Below are positions 48,041-59,390 of a stretch of DNA of 64,000 bases, in pieces. Below the pieces are notes generated by a model. The model saw nothing but the letters and a program-made list of their open reading frames with translations. It was not told the DNA's origin and did no database searches. Both the position numbers and the translations under genes were made by a program. The first letter of the stretch is position 1; every line of letters begins with the position of its first letter. Where the stretch lies: the NCBI GenBank assembly GCA_003550325.1, contig QKWP01000599.1:181592-245591 (forward strand), read 5' to 3'. This DNA comes from Gigaspora rosea (Eukaryota; Glomeromycota; Glomeromycetes; Diversisporales; Gigasporaceae).

Positions 48041-48299
48041 TAGTCAATTCTTGCAATAGTCACATGTTGAAATTAACCTTTTTATGTGTTTATAGTCAAC
48101 TTCTGTAATAGTCACATTTTGAAATAGTCATAATCTCACTATAATCACCTTAACTTTCTGCAGAATAATATATATACTATATAAATTTTTCTCATATTAG
48201 TTACAATCTCACAATAGACATATAAAAAGATTGATTTTAGCATGTGACTATTGCAAAAGTTGACTATATTATAAAATGTGATATTGCAGGAGTTGACTA
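48041..48299. mobile_element. 259-bp MITE, CAATAGTCACATG family
   Basis: Ends TAGTCAATTCTTGCAATAGT and the mirrored GCAGGAGTTGACTA. TA duplication at 48039-48040 and 48300-48301. Removing it restores AACTTAAAATTTAATTTTTC, which matches the uninterrupted foldback at 4068-4085. Confidence 0.85.
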
Positions 48300-48479
48300 T
48301 AATTTTTCAAAATATAGAACAAAAAAAGGAGAAAAAGGTAATACAAAAATAAAATTAAAATTTTGCTAATTTTGCACAAACTAAAAATGTAACTTTACCA
48401 AAAACAAATATTTTTTAATTATAAGATAATAAGTCTATGTAAAATCATGCCCTAAACAACTTTATTTAGGTGATAGAAG

Positions 48480-50971
48480 CATGGCAAACATTTGTTTTAA
48501 TTGGTTAAAAAAAGTAAACAAGTAAACAAACAAGTAAACAAATATGCATAATGTAGATCATTATAGAAATTTAGATATTTAATAATATATTTTTAATAAT
48601 AGCTGTGACAAATATTATATAATATCTATTTACTATAACAGATAAGTCGCCCATATAAAACGATTCTGATTGGTTAATTTTAAAAAAATTTAATTATCAA
48701 AAATTTTATATAATTTTAGATACTATTTATGAATCTAATAATTTTATTACTAAAATGGAAAACTTGCTATTGTAAAATAAGGGGTTTTTTTATGCCTATA
48801 AAGTTATTCTGCCCACTGTACAAACTTTTTCTTGGTAAGCATTTAGTACTTTTTGTTCAAACATTCATGCTTCAAATATTTGAAACATCCGCCAGTCTTA
48901 TTCCATATATTGTTTCACTGTTTGTTATCCTATGAACAAGTTTTTTTTTAGTTAAGTTGTAGGATTAGTATAGATTTTATGAATAATTCATACCTCTTCC
49001 CCATCTTCTTCATAGTCATCTTTATATTTGTTATCGTCGTTTTCATAATCATATTGTTCATTTGCGGCTTCTTCTTCTCTTTGCATTCGATGTCCAGCAA
49101 GTCATTCCCTCATTTCGAGAAACTTTTTTACAGCATTTTTTAAAAGATCATCAGCTATAGTTAAAATACTTTCTAATCTAGTAAATATAATAAATGCGCA
49201 TTAGTACTTTTATATTGACAAAAATTATAACATATTATATATATAAATATAAAGGAATAAAAAAAATAACTATTTGAAAAAATATTTTCTCAAGGACCTT
49301 TTGTCTCCTTCCAGATAGTCATCATGCACCTTTCACAATTAAACTATTACCAAAATTAAAAAGCAGCTTCCGAGTATCACTATTGTGCTCACTGCCTTCA
49401 TAGTCTTCATTCTCATTATTGTATTCATCATCATACTCATCATTATCATCTTTTTTGTCATATTAGCAACAGAGTCATTACGATATTCGATAGTTGAAAT
49501 CAAGGTTTAGCCGGCGGTTTGAAATTGGCACTATCCAAGAAGTTGCTAAAAAAACGATTAACTTGTCTTGACATGATATTACTTTCATTTCCAGATGAAA
49601 ATTTAACCCAAACCAAAATAGAAATAATTACTTCACTAGAACAAAAATTAACTGCTAATAACATTAAAAATAATGATTTTTGACAAGAACCAAATTGTTG
49701 TTGTTAATTAGTATATAATTCAAGTTCTTCATAATAAGCAAATCGACTGAATTTACTTATATTCCCTTTGAACAAGAAAAGATCCCAAAAGAATAGTTGT
49801 TTTTTATTTGCATATTTTTTTTGTATTAAAAACAGAGAGCAGGCATCATAAAGGGTTTCTAGCTCTTTTTTAATAACGGTCCTAAATTTAGATCAAAAAT
49901 ATTATTTAATATATTTATATAAATAATATAATATAAAAATACTGGTAATTCTCAAAAACCAAATAATTAAATAAATATAATTATGCTTTGTAACTAAATA
50001 AATATTGGAATAATAAAAATTTTCTTTTTCTTATCTAAATAAGCATGATGAAAAAAATGTTTATTATCTAATATTTACTTAATTCCAAAGCATCATCAAA
50101 TTATAAAAATCCTTTTTATAATATACGGTAATAGAATTAATTAGAGTACAATGAAATGCAGAAATTTTTGGTGAGGTCACTATATGAGTTAGGGTCAGTA
50201 ATAGCTTGTACTGTGTCAATTGAATAAAGCATCAACTTTGGATATAAAATTTAATAAATACAGTCATTCTAATGAAATTTTTAAAATTTTTTATACTACC
50301 AACCTCCTTCGACCATATATAGAATATGAGCATGAATGTTTTTGTTGTTCTTTCATTTTTTTAAGAATGGTTTCTTTTTAACTTTTACTAAACTCTGTCA
50401 TTTCTCTTTACCTAATTGCAACTAGAATTCCCTTATCTGTTGCTGCTCTTCGTTATTACTGGTATTCCAGATACTGTTTTTATGAGATTTATGATTTTGG
50501 TTATGATGAGGATGATGAATATCTGCTATTTGACTGATTGAAAAAGCAGATTTATTCTTCTTCTTTTTTTTCTTTGTGGGCGTAGAAGGAACATTATAGT
50601 TATGCTATCGATTGGTGAAGTATTACCATGTCATTAGTTGCTTGGGTCAATAGAAAAGGTGTTAAGTTTGAAACAAAGAAAAGTTTATATAACAATTAAC
50701 ACCCAATTAACCTTTTGCACTATATACATATTACAGTATTACTTCCTCTAAATAAAGTTTTAGGGATATTTGATCTATACTAATCTTTTTTTACAGAAGA
50801 TGTACAAAGAGTTAAAGAGCACTTAATATGGTTTAAAAAATTTTATTATGTGAAACTACAAGTTGCTAATTGACGATATAGTTTTTCATAGTAAGAGTTA
50901 CTTTAAAAATTTTTTTATATTGTGTAACACAGTGATCTTCAAGCCAATCATATCGAATGTCCGCCATGCTA
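48480..50971. mobile_element. 2.5-kb TIR element, Mutator-like target duplication
   Basis: Ends CATGGCAAACATTTG and, in complement, CATGGCGGACATTCG. Flanks GTGATAGAAG (48470-48479) and GTAATAGAAG (50972-50981) match 9 of 10. The unoccupied foldback reads TTTAAGTGACAGAAG then TAGGTTATC, confirming insertion. A 9-11 bp duplication suits Mutator-like elements, but the family is not proven. It holds a decayed minus-strand gene. Confidence 0.7.
48960..50640 (-). pseudogene. Decayed minus-strand gene inside the 2.5-kb TIR element
   Basis: Pieces read coding-like on the minus strand: about 50600-50420 gives NVPSTPTKKKKKKNK then SAFSISQIADIHHPHHNQNH; about 49590-49510 gives QVNRFFSNFL then DSANFKPPAKP; about 49470-49290 gives an acidic DEYDDEYNNENEDYEGSEHN then SDTRKLLFNFGNSLIVKGA; about 49135-48990 gives AVKKFLEMRE, GHRMQREEEAANEQYDYEND and DYEEDGEEV. 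Stops (for example in the last piece) and AT-rich introns or deletions separate them. Basic then acidic tracts suggest a DNA-binding or accessory transposon protein, but I do not recognise the family. Confidence 0.5.
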
Positions 50972-51113
50972 GTAATAGAAGTAGGTTATCTTGTAAGAAA
51001 AATAGGTTATTTATGTAATAAAGTTAAAATTTTTGGGTTTTTAATTAGATAACCTATTTCAGGCCCTTAAGCAAAGTTGTTCAGCATGTGATTCTAGTTG
51101 GAACAAGGCTGCT

Positions 51114-51240
51114 ATGCATTTTTTCAGACCTTTTACTAAGTGAAAAATAGGGTTAAAGTTCAGTACAAAATTTTTTTTAAAAATTTTTTTCCGAACTTTA
51201 ACCCTATTTTTTACTTAGTAAAAGGTCTGAAAAAATGCAT
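51114..51240. repeat. Near-perfect hairpin, 48-bp arms
   Basis: Arm ATGCATTTTTTCAGACCTTT... at 51114-51161 is mirrored at 51193-51240 with a single mismatch; loop about 31 bp of poly-T/poly-A. Contains AGGGTTAAAGTTC. It lies at the symmetry centre of the foldback copy, and the matching place in 4029-4610 lacks it. Confidence 0.85.
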
Positions 51241-51964
51241 GGCATCTTATTTTAAATAGAATCATATGCTGAACAACTTTGCTTAAGGGCCTAAAATAGG
51301 TTATCTAATCAAAAAACATTTTATATTGAAGCCCAAAAATTTTAACTTTAGTACATAGATAACCCATCTTTCTTACAAGGTAACCTTGATCAGAGCATGA
51401 TTTTACATATACTTATTATTTTAAAATTAGAAAATATTTTGTTTTTAGTAAAGTTACATTTTTGTTTTATGCAAAATTAGCAAAATTTAATGTGATTTTG
51501 TACTACCTTTTTTCCTCTTGTTCTATATTTCTAAATAATTAAATTTTAAGTTAATATGTAGAATTCAGAACATTATTTCTTTAAAGTTTATAGTAATGTT
51601 ATATATTTTTTTATAATTTAATATATAAAAAAAATTATATATGACAATAGTATAACAAATCAGATAACTGGTATGTAATTTTTTTCACATTAAATTTTAT
51701 TGGCAATTCCTTATAGCATATAGAATAATTTGGAAATGAGTCTAGAACCAACCAATAGATGATTATACCAAATAAAGTATGATTTGCAATAGCCAATTAA
51801 GGTATATACCTAAACTGAATTGTCAATAATATTTAGTATTAGTGTGTATTTTGAATTTATTTAGTCTATACAAAGTTAATTTTTGTTTTTATAATCTGCT
51901 AACCCAATTTTTCAAAAAAAATATTTTTTTAATTTCAATTGTGCCAATTATTTTGGTTTGCAAT

Positions 51965-52125
51965 TTATATCTCAAAATAGTCACAATCTCACTATAATTA
52001 TTTTAACTTTCTATATAATAATATATATACCATATAAATTTTTTCTCATATTATTTACAATCTTATAATAGGCACATAAAAGTTGATTTTAGCATATGAC
52101 TATTGTGAGAATTGACTTTAATATT
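51965..52125. repeat. Truncated CAATAGTCACATG-family MITE
   Basis: AAAATAGTCACAATCTCACT, the central TATATAATAATATATATACC and the right end GACTATTGTGAGAATTGACT follow the 48041-48299 copy. The left ~60 bp are missing. Confidence 0.65.
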
Positions 52126-52904
52126 TCTTTAGTATTACCTAATAGTAATCTTAATTTTTGGAATTACTTAATAAATTCAAAAAAATCTAAAATTTTCTAA
52201 TTTCATATAATGCAAACCAAAAAATTAATTTTGCTAAGCATACTAATTTATAGTAGATTAAGAAAAAACTGACCAACTAACTAAAATTTTGAAACACCAT
52301 GTTATTCAAAATTAAAAATTAACTTTATATGATCTTATATTAGCAAAGAAAATAGTTTATAGTAAAAGATAACTATCATTCATCATTATGGCAATGCATT
52401 ACCATTACGTTTATTTTGATTTACATTAATAACAACAAACCAAATTATACCTAAGTTAAGATTAGAGTTTATAGTTTGGTAGATGCAATAATTAAAACAC
52501 CTTTTTAAACCAAAATTTTACAAGAAATTTTTTTTGTTAAGAAAAAAGTATAGTTTTATAGTCAAAATTTTAAGTTAGAAATCATTTTTTAAAAAAAATT
52601 GGTTTGCTCTAATTTTATATTATACCTGATCCTGCATTCTAATTGGTCAATTAGGAAGTAGCAATACATTATGAATAATAACTCTCAAATAGTATTATAA
52701 AAAAAAATACTAAACTTTATAAAAATTTTGGTTTGGGTCAAATTGGGTCAAGTTAAATTAATTCTTAACCTGAATAGCATAGTAGGTTTTTACCAAAATT
52801 GGTCAATTTTTGTAGATCATCTCATGAAATTATAAAAATTTTATTGGTTAATTAAAATTCTAAACTTTTATTTAAATCATCCAAATAAAAAAAACTAATA
52901 TACA
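52126..52904. other. AT-rich DNA with a degraded repeat
   Basis: 52500-52650 resembles the TTAGGG-bearing repeat (TTTTATAGTCAAAATTTTAA, TATTATACCTGATCCTGCAT) but the telomere word itself is lost. 52725-52760 has a short GGGTCAAATTGGGTCAAG word run. No gene. Confidence 0.4.
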
Positions 52905-53107
52905 AGCCAGGTCAGTCATATAAATGGGAATATGAAAGGCCCTGGTGGGGTTTAGCCGTGGATAAATAGTTGTATAACCTAAAGTCCTAGTTCCAATATT
53001 TGTATATAATATGTATGTACTTTAGCAATATGTCAACTTACTTAAGTATTAATAAAAGTTTGGAGCAGGAGCTATACCCAGGGTTCCCCCTAATATAAAA
53101 AAAAAAT
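52905..53107 (+). mobile_element. Possible short SINE with A-tail
   Basis: A GC-richer 200-bp block (CCCTGGTGGGGTTTAGCC to GGGTTCCCCC) ends in TAATATAAAAAAAAAA. CTAATATACA before it (52895-52904) and CTAATATGCA after it (about 53111-53120) could be a target duplication. Promoter boxes are weak, so this is tentative. Confidence 0.3.
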
Positions 53108-53175
53108 AAACTAATATGCATAAAAATAGTAACTAAATTTTAAATTCAATACTTGCTAAATCTTTACTATCATTA

Positions 53176-53334
53176 GGGCGCTGATATTTATTACCTAATA
53201 TCCATTTACTATAGGGGCTTACCCCACCCCAGGTAAGATCTATAAATAGAAGTTTGGCCAATCAAATTTAACTAAGGTAAGATTTTTCTTGGCCCCCCAC
53301 TTCCTAAAATATTACCTAATAAATATCAGTGCCC
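53176..53334. mobile_element. 159-bp PIF/Harbinger-like MITE, TTA duplication
   Basis: Ends GGGCGCTGATATTTATTA and complement GGGCACTGATATTTATTA (one mismatch in 18), followed by mirrored ACCTAATAT. TTA lies at 53173-53175 and 53335-53337. A 3-bp TTA duplication with GGG-type ends is characteristic of PIF/Harbinger. No coding. Confidence 0.8.
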
Positions 53335-53369
53335 TTATTATATATATAATTTTTAATATTGAATAACTA

Positions 53370-53480
53370 TTGATCCACCAGTCTATTTTTGATGATTTAA
53401 TTACCAAAATGTTCGCCTCAGTGAGACGATTCTAACAAGCTTAAAATCACTAAATTCTAATCACAGAATCCTAAAATCAA
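53370..53480 (-). repeat. GTCTCANTGAGAC module, minus orientation
   Basis: In complement: GCTTGTTAGAATCGTCTCAC, TGAGGCGAACATTTTGG, AAATCATCAAAAATAGACTG. Same module as 5240-5330 and 55361-55480. Together with 55361-55480 it forms an inverted pair around the CAGACC array. Confidence 0.65.
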
Positions 53481-53617
53481 CAAAGATTTGTATTCAATAA
53501 ACAATTAATAATTAGATATATTTAATTCGGTGCACCTAAGTTCTATGATGAATACCATATACCATATTGATCAAAATCAGATTATTTTGGTACCATTCGA
53601 TTTGTCTCATTGAGACT

Positions 53618-55320
53618 AGTGCTACTAGGTCTGGTCTGGGTCCGGTCCACGATTAGACCAGACTCAGACTCTAAATTTTACTAATTTCAGACTTCGGACC
53701 AGACTCAACTATGAGTTCAGTTCGGGTCTGGTCTAAAATCTGCAGACTGGTCTGAGTTCGAATATAATTATATGTATTTTTTGGCACTGAACAAGTTTAC
53801 TTAGTGCATTTTGTTAGAATAAATTAGTAGATTTTGTTAGAATAAATTAGTAAAATTTTATGAATCATAAAATTTTATAGAATTTTATTAATAAAATTCT
53901 ATAAAATCTTATAATTCACAAATTTTTATTAATTAATTCTAACAAAATGCACTAAGTAAACTTGTTCAGCACCTAAAAATACATTAAATCGGCAGGGTTG
54001 TTTTTATTTTACTTGAAATTTGGAGAAAAGATGCATAATTTTGGATTTTTGATCAAAAAAGTCAAATTTAAGCATCTTTTCTCCAAATTTCAAGTAAAAT
54101 AAAAACAACCCTGCCGATTTAATGTATTTTTAGGTGCTGAACAAGTTTACTTAGTGCATTAAGTTAGAATTAATTAGTAAAATTTTGTGAATCATAAGAT
54201 TTTATAGAATTTTATTAATAAAATTCTATAAAATCTTATAATTCACAAATTTTTATTAATTAATTCTAACAAAATGCACTAAGTAAACTTGTTCAGCACC
54301 TAAAAATACATTAAATCGGCAGGGTTGTTTTTATTTTACTTGAAATTTGGAGAAAAGATGCATAATTTTGGATTTTTGATCAAAAAAGTCAAATTTAAGC
54401 ATCTTTTCTCCAAATTTCAAGTAAAATAAAAACAACCCTGCCGATTTAATGTATTTTTAGGTGCTGAACAAGTTTACTTAGTGCATTAAGTTAGAAATAA
54501 TTAGTAAAATTTTGTGAATCATAAGATTTTATAGAATTTTATTAATAAAATTTTATAAAATCTTATGATTTACAAATTTTTGTTAATTAATTCTAACAAA
54601 ACGCACTAAGTAAACTTGTTTAGTACCTAAAATATATTAAATTAGCAGAGTTGAGAAAAGATGCTTAAATTTGTTTTTTGATCAAAAATCCAAAACTATG
54701 CATATTTTCTTCAAATTTCAAGTAAAATAAAAACAACCCTACTTATTTAATTATTTTTAGGTACTGAAAAAGTTTACTTAGTGCGTTTTGTTTGAATTAA
54801 TTAATAAATATTTGTGAATTTTAAGATTTTATAGAATTTTACTAATAAAATTCAATAAAATCTTATGATTCACAAAATTTTACTAATTATTTCTAAATTA
54901 ATGCACTAAGTAAACTTGTTTAACATCTAAAAATACATTAAATCGGTAGGTTTGTTTCTATTTTACTTGAAATTTGGAGATAAGATGTTAAAATTTGGTT
55001 TTTGATCAAAAATCCTAAATTTCAAGTAAAATAAAAACAAATCAGCTATTTTAATACATTTTTAGGTGCTGAACAAGTTTACTTAGTGCATTTTGTTAGC
55101 AAATTATAAGATTTTATAGAATTTTATTAATAAAATTCTATAAAAACTTATGATTCATAAAATTTTACTAATTTAATCTAACAAAATGCACTAAGTAAAC
55201 TTGTTCAGCACCAAAAAATATATATAAATATATTTAGACTCAGACCAGTCTGCAGACTTTGGACCAGACCCAGACCAGACTCAGACTTGACTAAAAAGTC
55301 TGAATATAAAAAATAAATTT
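53618..55320. mobile_element. CAGACC word-array element with satellite core, right end lost
   Basis: Left TAGTGCTACTAGGTCTGG is hAT-like. Subterminal arrays of GGTCTGG, CCAGACTCAGACT and CAGACC words occupy 53625-53765 and 55240-55310. The core (53780-55215) is the 326-bp double-palindrome satellite. No matching right terminus or target duplication was found, so the right side appears truncated. Confidence 0.6.
53780..55215. repeat. 326-bp double-palindrome satellite, second locus
   Basis: Palindrome centres TTTATTAATAAA near 53890, 54216, 54542, 54844 and 55128: spacing 326, 326, 302, 284. Second palindrome: arms GGCAGGGTTGTTTTTATTTT and complement, centred on TTTTTGATCAAAAA. Joined by AAGTAAACTTGTTCAGCACC, identical in type to 45060-46490. 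The first two units are nearly identical to each other. Confidence 0.9.
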
Positions 55321-55360
55321 ACTTAGTAATTTTAAAAATTACTATTAAAATTACACAAAA

Positions 55361-55480
55361 GTTGAACGATCTTGGGATCCTGTGATTGGATTTTGATGAT
55401 TTTGGGCTTGTTAGAATCGACTTACTGAGATGAATATTTTGATAGTTGAATCATCCAAAACAGACTACTAGATCAAAAGT
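55361..55480 (+). repeat. GTCTCANTGAGAC module, plus orientation
   Basis: TTGAACGATCTTGGGATCCT, GGGCTTGTTAGAATCGACTT, ATCATCCAAAACAGACTACT. Very close to 5215-5330 (AACGATCTTGGGATCACGTG). Confidence 0.7.
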
Positions 55481-55499
55481 TATTTATTTTTAATTCAAA

Positions 55500-56217
55500 T
55501 ACTTAGAAAAATTATCAGGTGGGGGTAGGGGTCAGCTACTTAGTGAAACCCTAATCAGGTGATTTCTAGTGCTCCCCTAATTCAATCCCTGAGAAAAAGA
55601 ATGGTATGATTTGGTGCAATTTTAGAATTTGAAATACCAGGTATAAAAATACATTATTTTCTTTTGATCATAATTTCTTGTTGAGATTCCTAAAAATAAA
55701 GGTAGTAAGTATAACTTTGAAAAGTAGTTTTGAACCTTTCAAATTAGTAACTTATAAAAATAACAAATTGATCGAATTTTCACCTATTCAAGATTTCTAA
55801 GAGTGAGCTTAAAAAAAAGATATTATTTATGTTTTAAATTATAAATGTCTAAAGGTTCTATTTTGAATGCAATATAATTAAGATTTTTATATCAGTATAT
55901 ACATTCTTTATTTGCTTTTGGTTTCCTTTTATTAATGACGCACCTTATTTGATAAGTATAATTATATATTGCTGTATTGGTACCTCATTTAATATCTAAT
56001 TGAGGAAATATATATTATTGATAATGATTGATGATAATTGAGGATAATCAATGATCATCACATGAATTTCACTATTAGCCAATCTCAGCATAAAATATCA
56101 CAATAAATATTTAAACTGTTAATACTAATAAAATTAATCAACCCACATTTTTAGTACTGGCTTGCTGGCTCTAATATTAAACTTATCATTAATTTTATTT
56201 AACAACTATTTATTATA
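55500..56217. other. AT-rich spacer, nothing recognised
   Basis: No supported gene; a small GC-richer patch at 55515-55600 (GGTGGGGGTAGGGGTCAGC) has no recognised identity. Confidence 0.5.
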
Positions 56218-56535
56218 CAGGTGGCAATCAATTATCGACAATCACTTCAACAACATAATATTTAACTGACAATTATTTACTGACACATTCATTTTATCAA
56301 CAGTTTATTTTACTAAAGCTCATTTTACCAACAATATATTCTGGTTATTGTTATTAGGATCAGAGTAGAATTAGATAGAATTAGAGCTAAAATTATGATG
56401 CTTTTTGAAAAAAAAACTTGTCGGTGAAATGAACTTCGATAAAACAAACTGTCAGTAAAATGAACTTGTTTGTGAGTATTTGTCAGTAAAATGTTATGTC
56501 ATGAAGTGATTGTCAGCGAAATAATACAAACCCTA
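56218..56535. mobile_element. ~318-bp element with TTTACTGACA/TGTCAGTAAA words
   Basis: Left CAATTATCGACAATCACTTC and TTTAACTGACAATTATTTAC are mirrored on the right by GAAGTGATTGTCAGCGAAAT and TATTTGTCAGTAAAATG. The outermost right end ACAAACCCTA (complement TAGGGTTTGT) is hAT-like; the left end CAGGTGGCAATC is less so. Flanks TTATTATA and TTATATAG are similar but AT-rich, so not decisive. No coding. Confidence 0.55.
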
Positions 56536-57824
56536 TTATATAGTTACAATACTTTGTTATACTTTATTTTGACCTTTCTACAAAATTTATAAGCTTTATA
56601 ACTTAACTTCATATTATTAGCCTATATAATAGTTAGGTTTTTATTACAATGATTATGAATAAAAAGTTTTTACAAGTAAAACACAGTCTAAATTGCTGAG
56701 TTTAATTAATTTATTATACTTATAAGCTAAACTTAAATATTTTTTTTTTAGTTTTATACTGAGACCTTGCTAGTCTTTTTTTATTATATTTTTAATTATT
56801 ATATGCTTAACGACTAATAATGCAAGTGTTTATTACAAAATACATGCTCAAACTTCATCACAAACCTTTCATTACTTTGGATCTTTATCTGAGACCTTTG
56901 GTTAGCTGATCAGATTAATTATACAAAAAAATCTCAGACTTAAACAATAAATTTTAACATTATAATTCTCCACCTAACCTGGCCAGAGGTCACGTTAATG
57001 TTAAACTAAAAAAAGGTAGTCACTATAGCCCAACTTACCATAACCAAGGAGCATTCAAGAATCTTCTTCATAGTGGTTTCTCTAAAATATCTATTGCTAT
57101 TCAATGTGATCTATTGCCAAGCCACTTGTAACAATATAATTCAATATAGTAGATGGCTTCCCAATTTGGATGGAGTAAACACTGCCAATCTTTTAGAGGG
57201 GTATTTTAAAAAGCCTACTTTCTTGAACATTCTTCAGAAAAAAACATGTCACCAAAGGTACACTTGTATTAGTAAAGAGAGTAGTCTTCCCATGAAGATC
57301 CAATATTCAATGAAGAGCTGCCACATTGTTAGTCCAGGACTGTGATAAACTTTGAACTTGTTAGCAAATAGTCTATGACCTTTATTTCTAAACAACAAGC
57401 GCCATTTTGCGTGGTGAGTGATAAACTCTAAGGCTAATAGCAGATACTCAATTAACTGTACCCTAAATAATAGCTACTGGACTGCATGTTTCTTCTAATG
57501 TTTTCTATCGTAACTTTACTTCTAAAGGTTAGCAATTTTGTTTATACAAGTGATCAGTGGAGAGAGTTATATAAGATCTTTTTTGTCAGCTAAACTTAAA
57601 TATCTAAACATACCTTTCTTCTAAACTTCTGAATTACTTTGTAATTACTAAATTACTTTGAAGCTTTATAAAATGAAATGTGTTCTTCAAAAATTTTGTG
57701 GTCCCAAGCTTTAACAATTAGTATTTGTGGCCAACAATCTATTTTTGTAGCTACTAAACATTACGCTAATATTGTATAATATTTCAGTTAATTATTTAAT
57801 CAAATTAAAAGCTGCTATGCTAAC
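56536..57824. other. AT-rich DNA; weak coding-like signal at 57060-57420
   Basis: A plus-strand frame 57073-57345 starts MVSLKYLLLFNVIYCQATCN, superficially a signal peptide, but the minus strand of the same stretch also reads coherently (FKVYHSPGLTMWQLFIEYWI). I cannot identify either. Treated as unassigned sequence, possibly a decayed transposon gene. Confidence 0.3.
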
Positions 57825-57948
57825 CTGAACCTGACCCAAACCCAACCTGAAACTTTCAGGTCAAAAATTTTCTAACCCAAATCTAACTTGATCTGAAATT
57901 TTATATCAGGTTTTGGATTAAGCTAACCTGATTCAAAGCACTAAATAT
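57825..57948. repeat. CCTGAACC/CTGACCC word array
   Basis: TAACCTGAACCTGACCCAAA, CCAACCTGAAACTTTCAGG, TTTTATATCAGGTTTTGG and a mirrored AGCTAACCTGATTC, ending AAAGCACTA. Resembles a short word-array element; target duplication absent. Confidence 0.4.
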
Positions 57949-57952
57949 AATA

Positions 57953-58789
57953 CAAGTCACTCTCGTTATAGTGAACTCTCGTTATAGTGATGATTGGTTT
58001 ATAGTGAAGAATTTTTCAGAACAAAACCAAGCATATTAAATATTTACTCGATATAATGAAGTTATATAGTAAACTCTTGATATAAGGTATAGTGAAGATT
58101 TTTTTCGAACAGATATAACAAAATGTCACTTGATATAGTGAAGTTGATATCATGTAATATATATTGACCAATCATATGAAGCAAAAATTATCGTGTTTAT
58201 ACATAATAATAAAGCCTTGGGGTTATTGCTTTTTAGACTACGTGCATATTGATGGCGCTTCTTGCATATAAAATTAGATTTGTCAGAAATATGTGCATAA
58301 TGTACTTTTTCGAATTATGAATAATTTTAACTTTTCAAAGACTAATAAACCCTACTATTACTACTATCATTGACTTGCGAAGACTAATAAACCCTACTGT
58401 TATTTTAGTTTTATACTTAATTAACATTAAATGAACGTAATCCATAACTTACCCTTTTTTTAAATTAAACTTTTTTTTTATTTAATTAATTATTTATTTA
58501 CTTATATGACATTCAATTCTTCATACTATACCTTTTCTGTCATGGAATCTTTTTGTTGTGATTTAACTTAATACATAATATGAGCGAAAACGAACTTATA
58601 GAAGGTGCACTTGTGATGGATCGGGTGCAATAAACTTTTAAGTAGTTTAAATTTCTCTCACTATAGTGAAGATTTATATAGTAAATATATAATATTCACT
58701 ATATCAAAAGACTCTTGATATAGTGAATCTCTTGATATAATGAAAAAAAGCTCTCAGCCCGATGCCTTCACTATAACGAGAGTGACTTG
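57953..58789. mobile_element. 837-bp MITE, CAAGTCACTCTCGTTATAG ends, TA duplication
   Basis: Perfect inverted ends CAAGTCACTCTCGTTATAGT and complement. TA at 57951-57952 and 58790-58791. Subterminal words CTCGTTATAGTGA, CTCTTGATATAGTGA repeated in both orientations. No transposase. Pogo/mariner-like by ends and duplication. Confidence 0.9.
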
Positions 58790-58974
58790 TATAGAGCTCG
58801 ATTTGTTTTAGCTTCTCAGATCAAGTTTATTTACATTTAAATGAAGTCTTATAGTTATCTTAGTTAGTTTAGTAGTGCGCAGTAAAGATATTTAGGCATA
58901 GAATATTATTTTCACCCTCACAATGTACATATGTTGTGATGAGTAGTATTATAATGATTTTCTTTATTTTATTA

Positions 58975-59340
58975 CAGTACACCCTGTCCAAACCAATCCT
59001 GTCAAAACTAATAATCCTTCATAACTGATAAAAAGTTGATCAACTATATTGGTTCCATAATTCAAATCTGATAACCTGATATTTCTGATAACTGATACTC
59101 AAAATATCAGATATCTATAAGAGTTCTATAAGATATCAGATTTGTAAGATAAAATTAATCGATTTAATTTGCTCAAATCTGATTTTGTATAACTAAATAT
59201 ATATGAATAAATGTAATTGGCCAATATATTAAGACAGGTTTATGTGACCATTAGGCTATTAGTATTTTTAAATCTGATAACCTCTCAAAGCTGATACAAT
59301 ACCTTTCCACTATGCATACTAGTTTTGACAATATGTACTA
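58975..59340. mobile_element. ~366-bp MITE with degenerate CAGTACACCCTGTCCAAACC ends
   Basis: Right complement TAGTACATATTGTCAAAAC matches the left at most positions; TA flanks the left end. Subterminal CTGATAACCTGATATTTCTG and TCTGATAACCTCTCAAAGCT words are mirrored. No coding. Confidence 0.55.
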
Positions 59341-59390
59341 TATTATTCTATCCTGATTACTAAACAGTGATGTATATATTACCATATATA

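Larger units (their letters stand above)
47938..51655. repeat. Second copy of the 4029-4610 foldback, with three insertions
   Basis: Left arm 47938-48479 and right arm 50982-51655 match the copy at 4029-4610 (for example ATTTTGCTAATTTTGCACAA and TAGGTTATCTTGTAAGAAAA). It is interrupted by a TA-type MITE (48041-48299), a 2.5-kb TIR element (48480-50971) and a hairpin (51114-51240). The copy at 4029-4610 supplies the empty sites for all three. Confidence 0.75.

Noticed and set aside
57073..57345. Secreted protein with N-terminal signal
   Set aside because: The opposite strand reads at least as coherently, there is no intact gene structure, and no family is recognisable.
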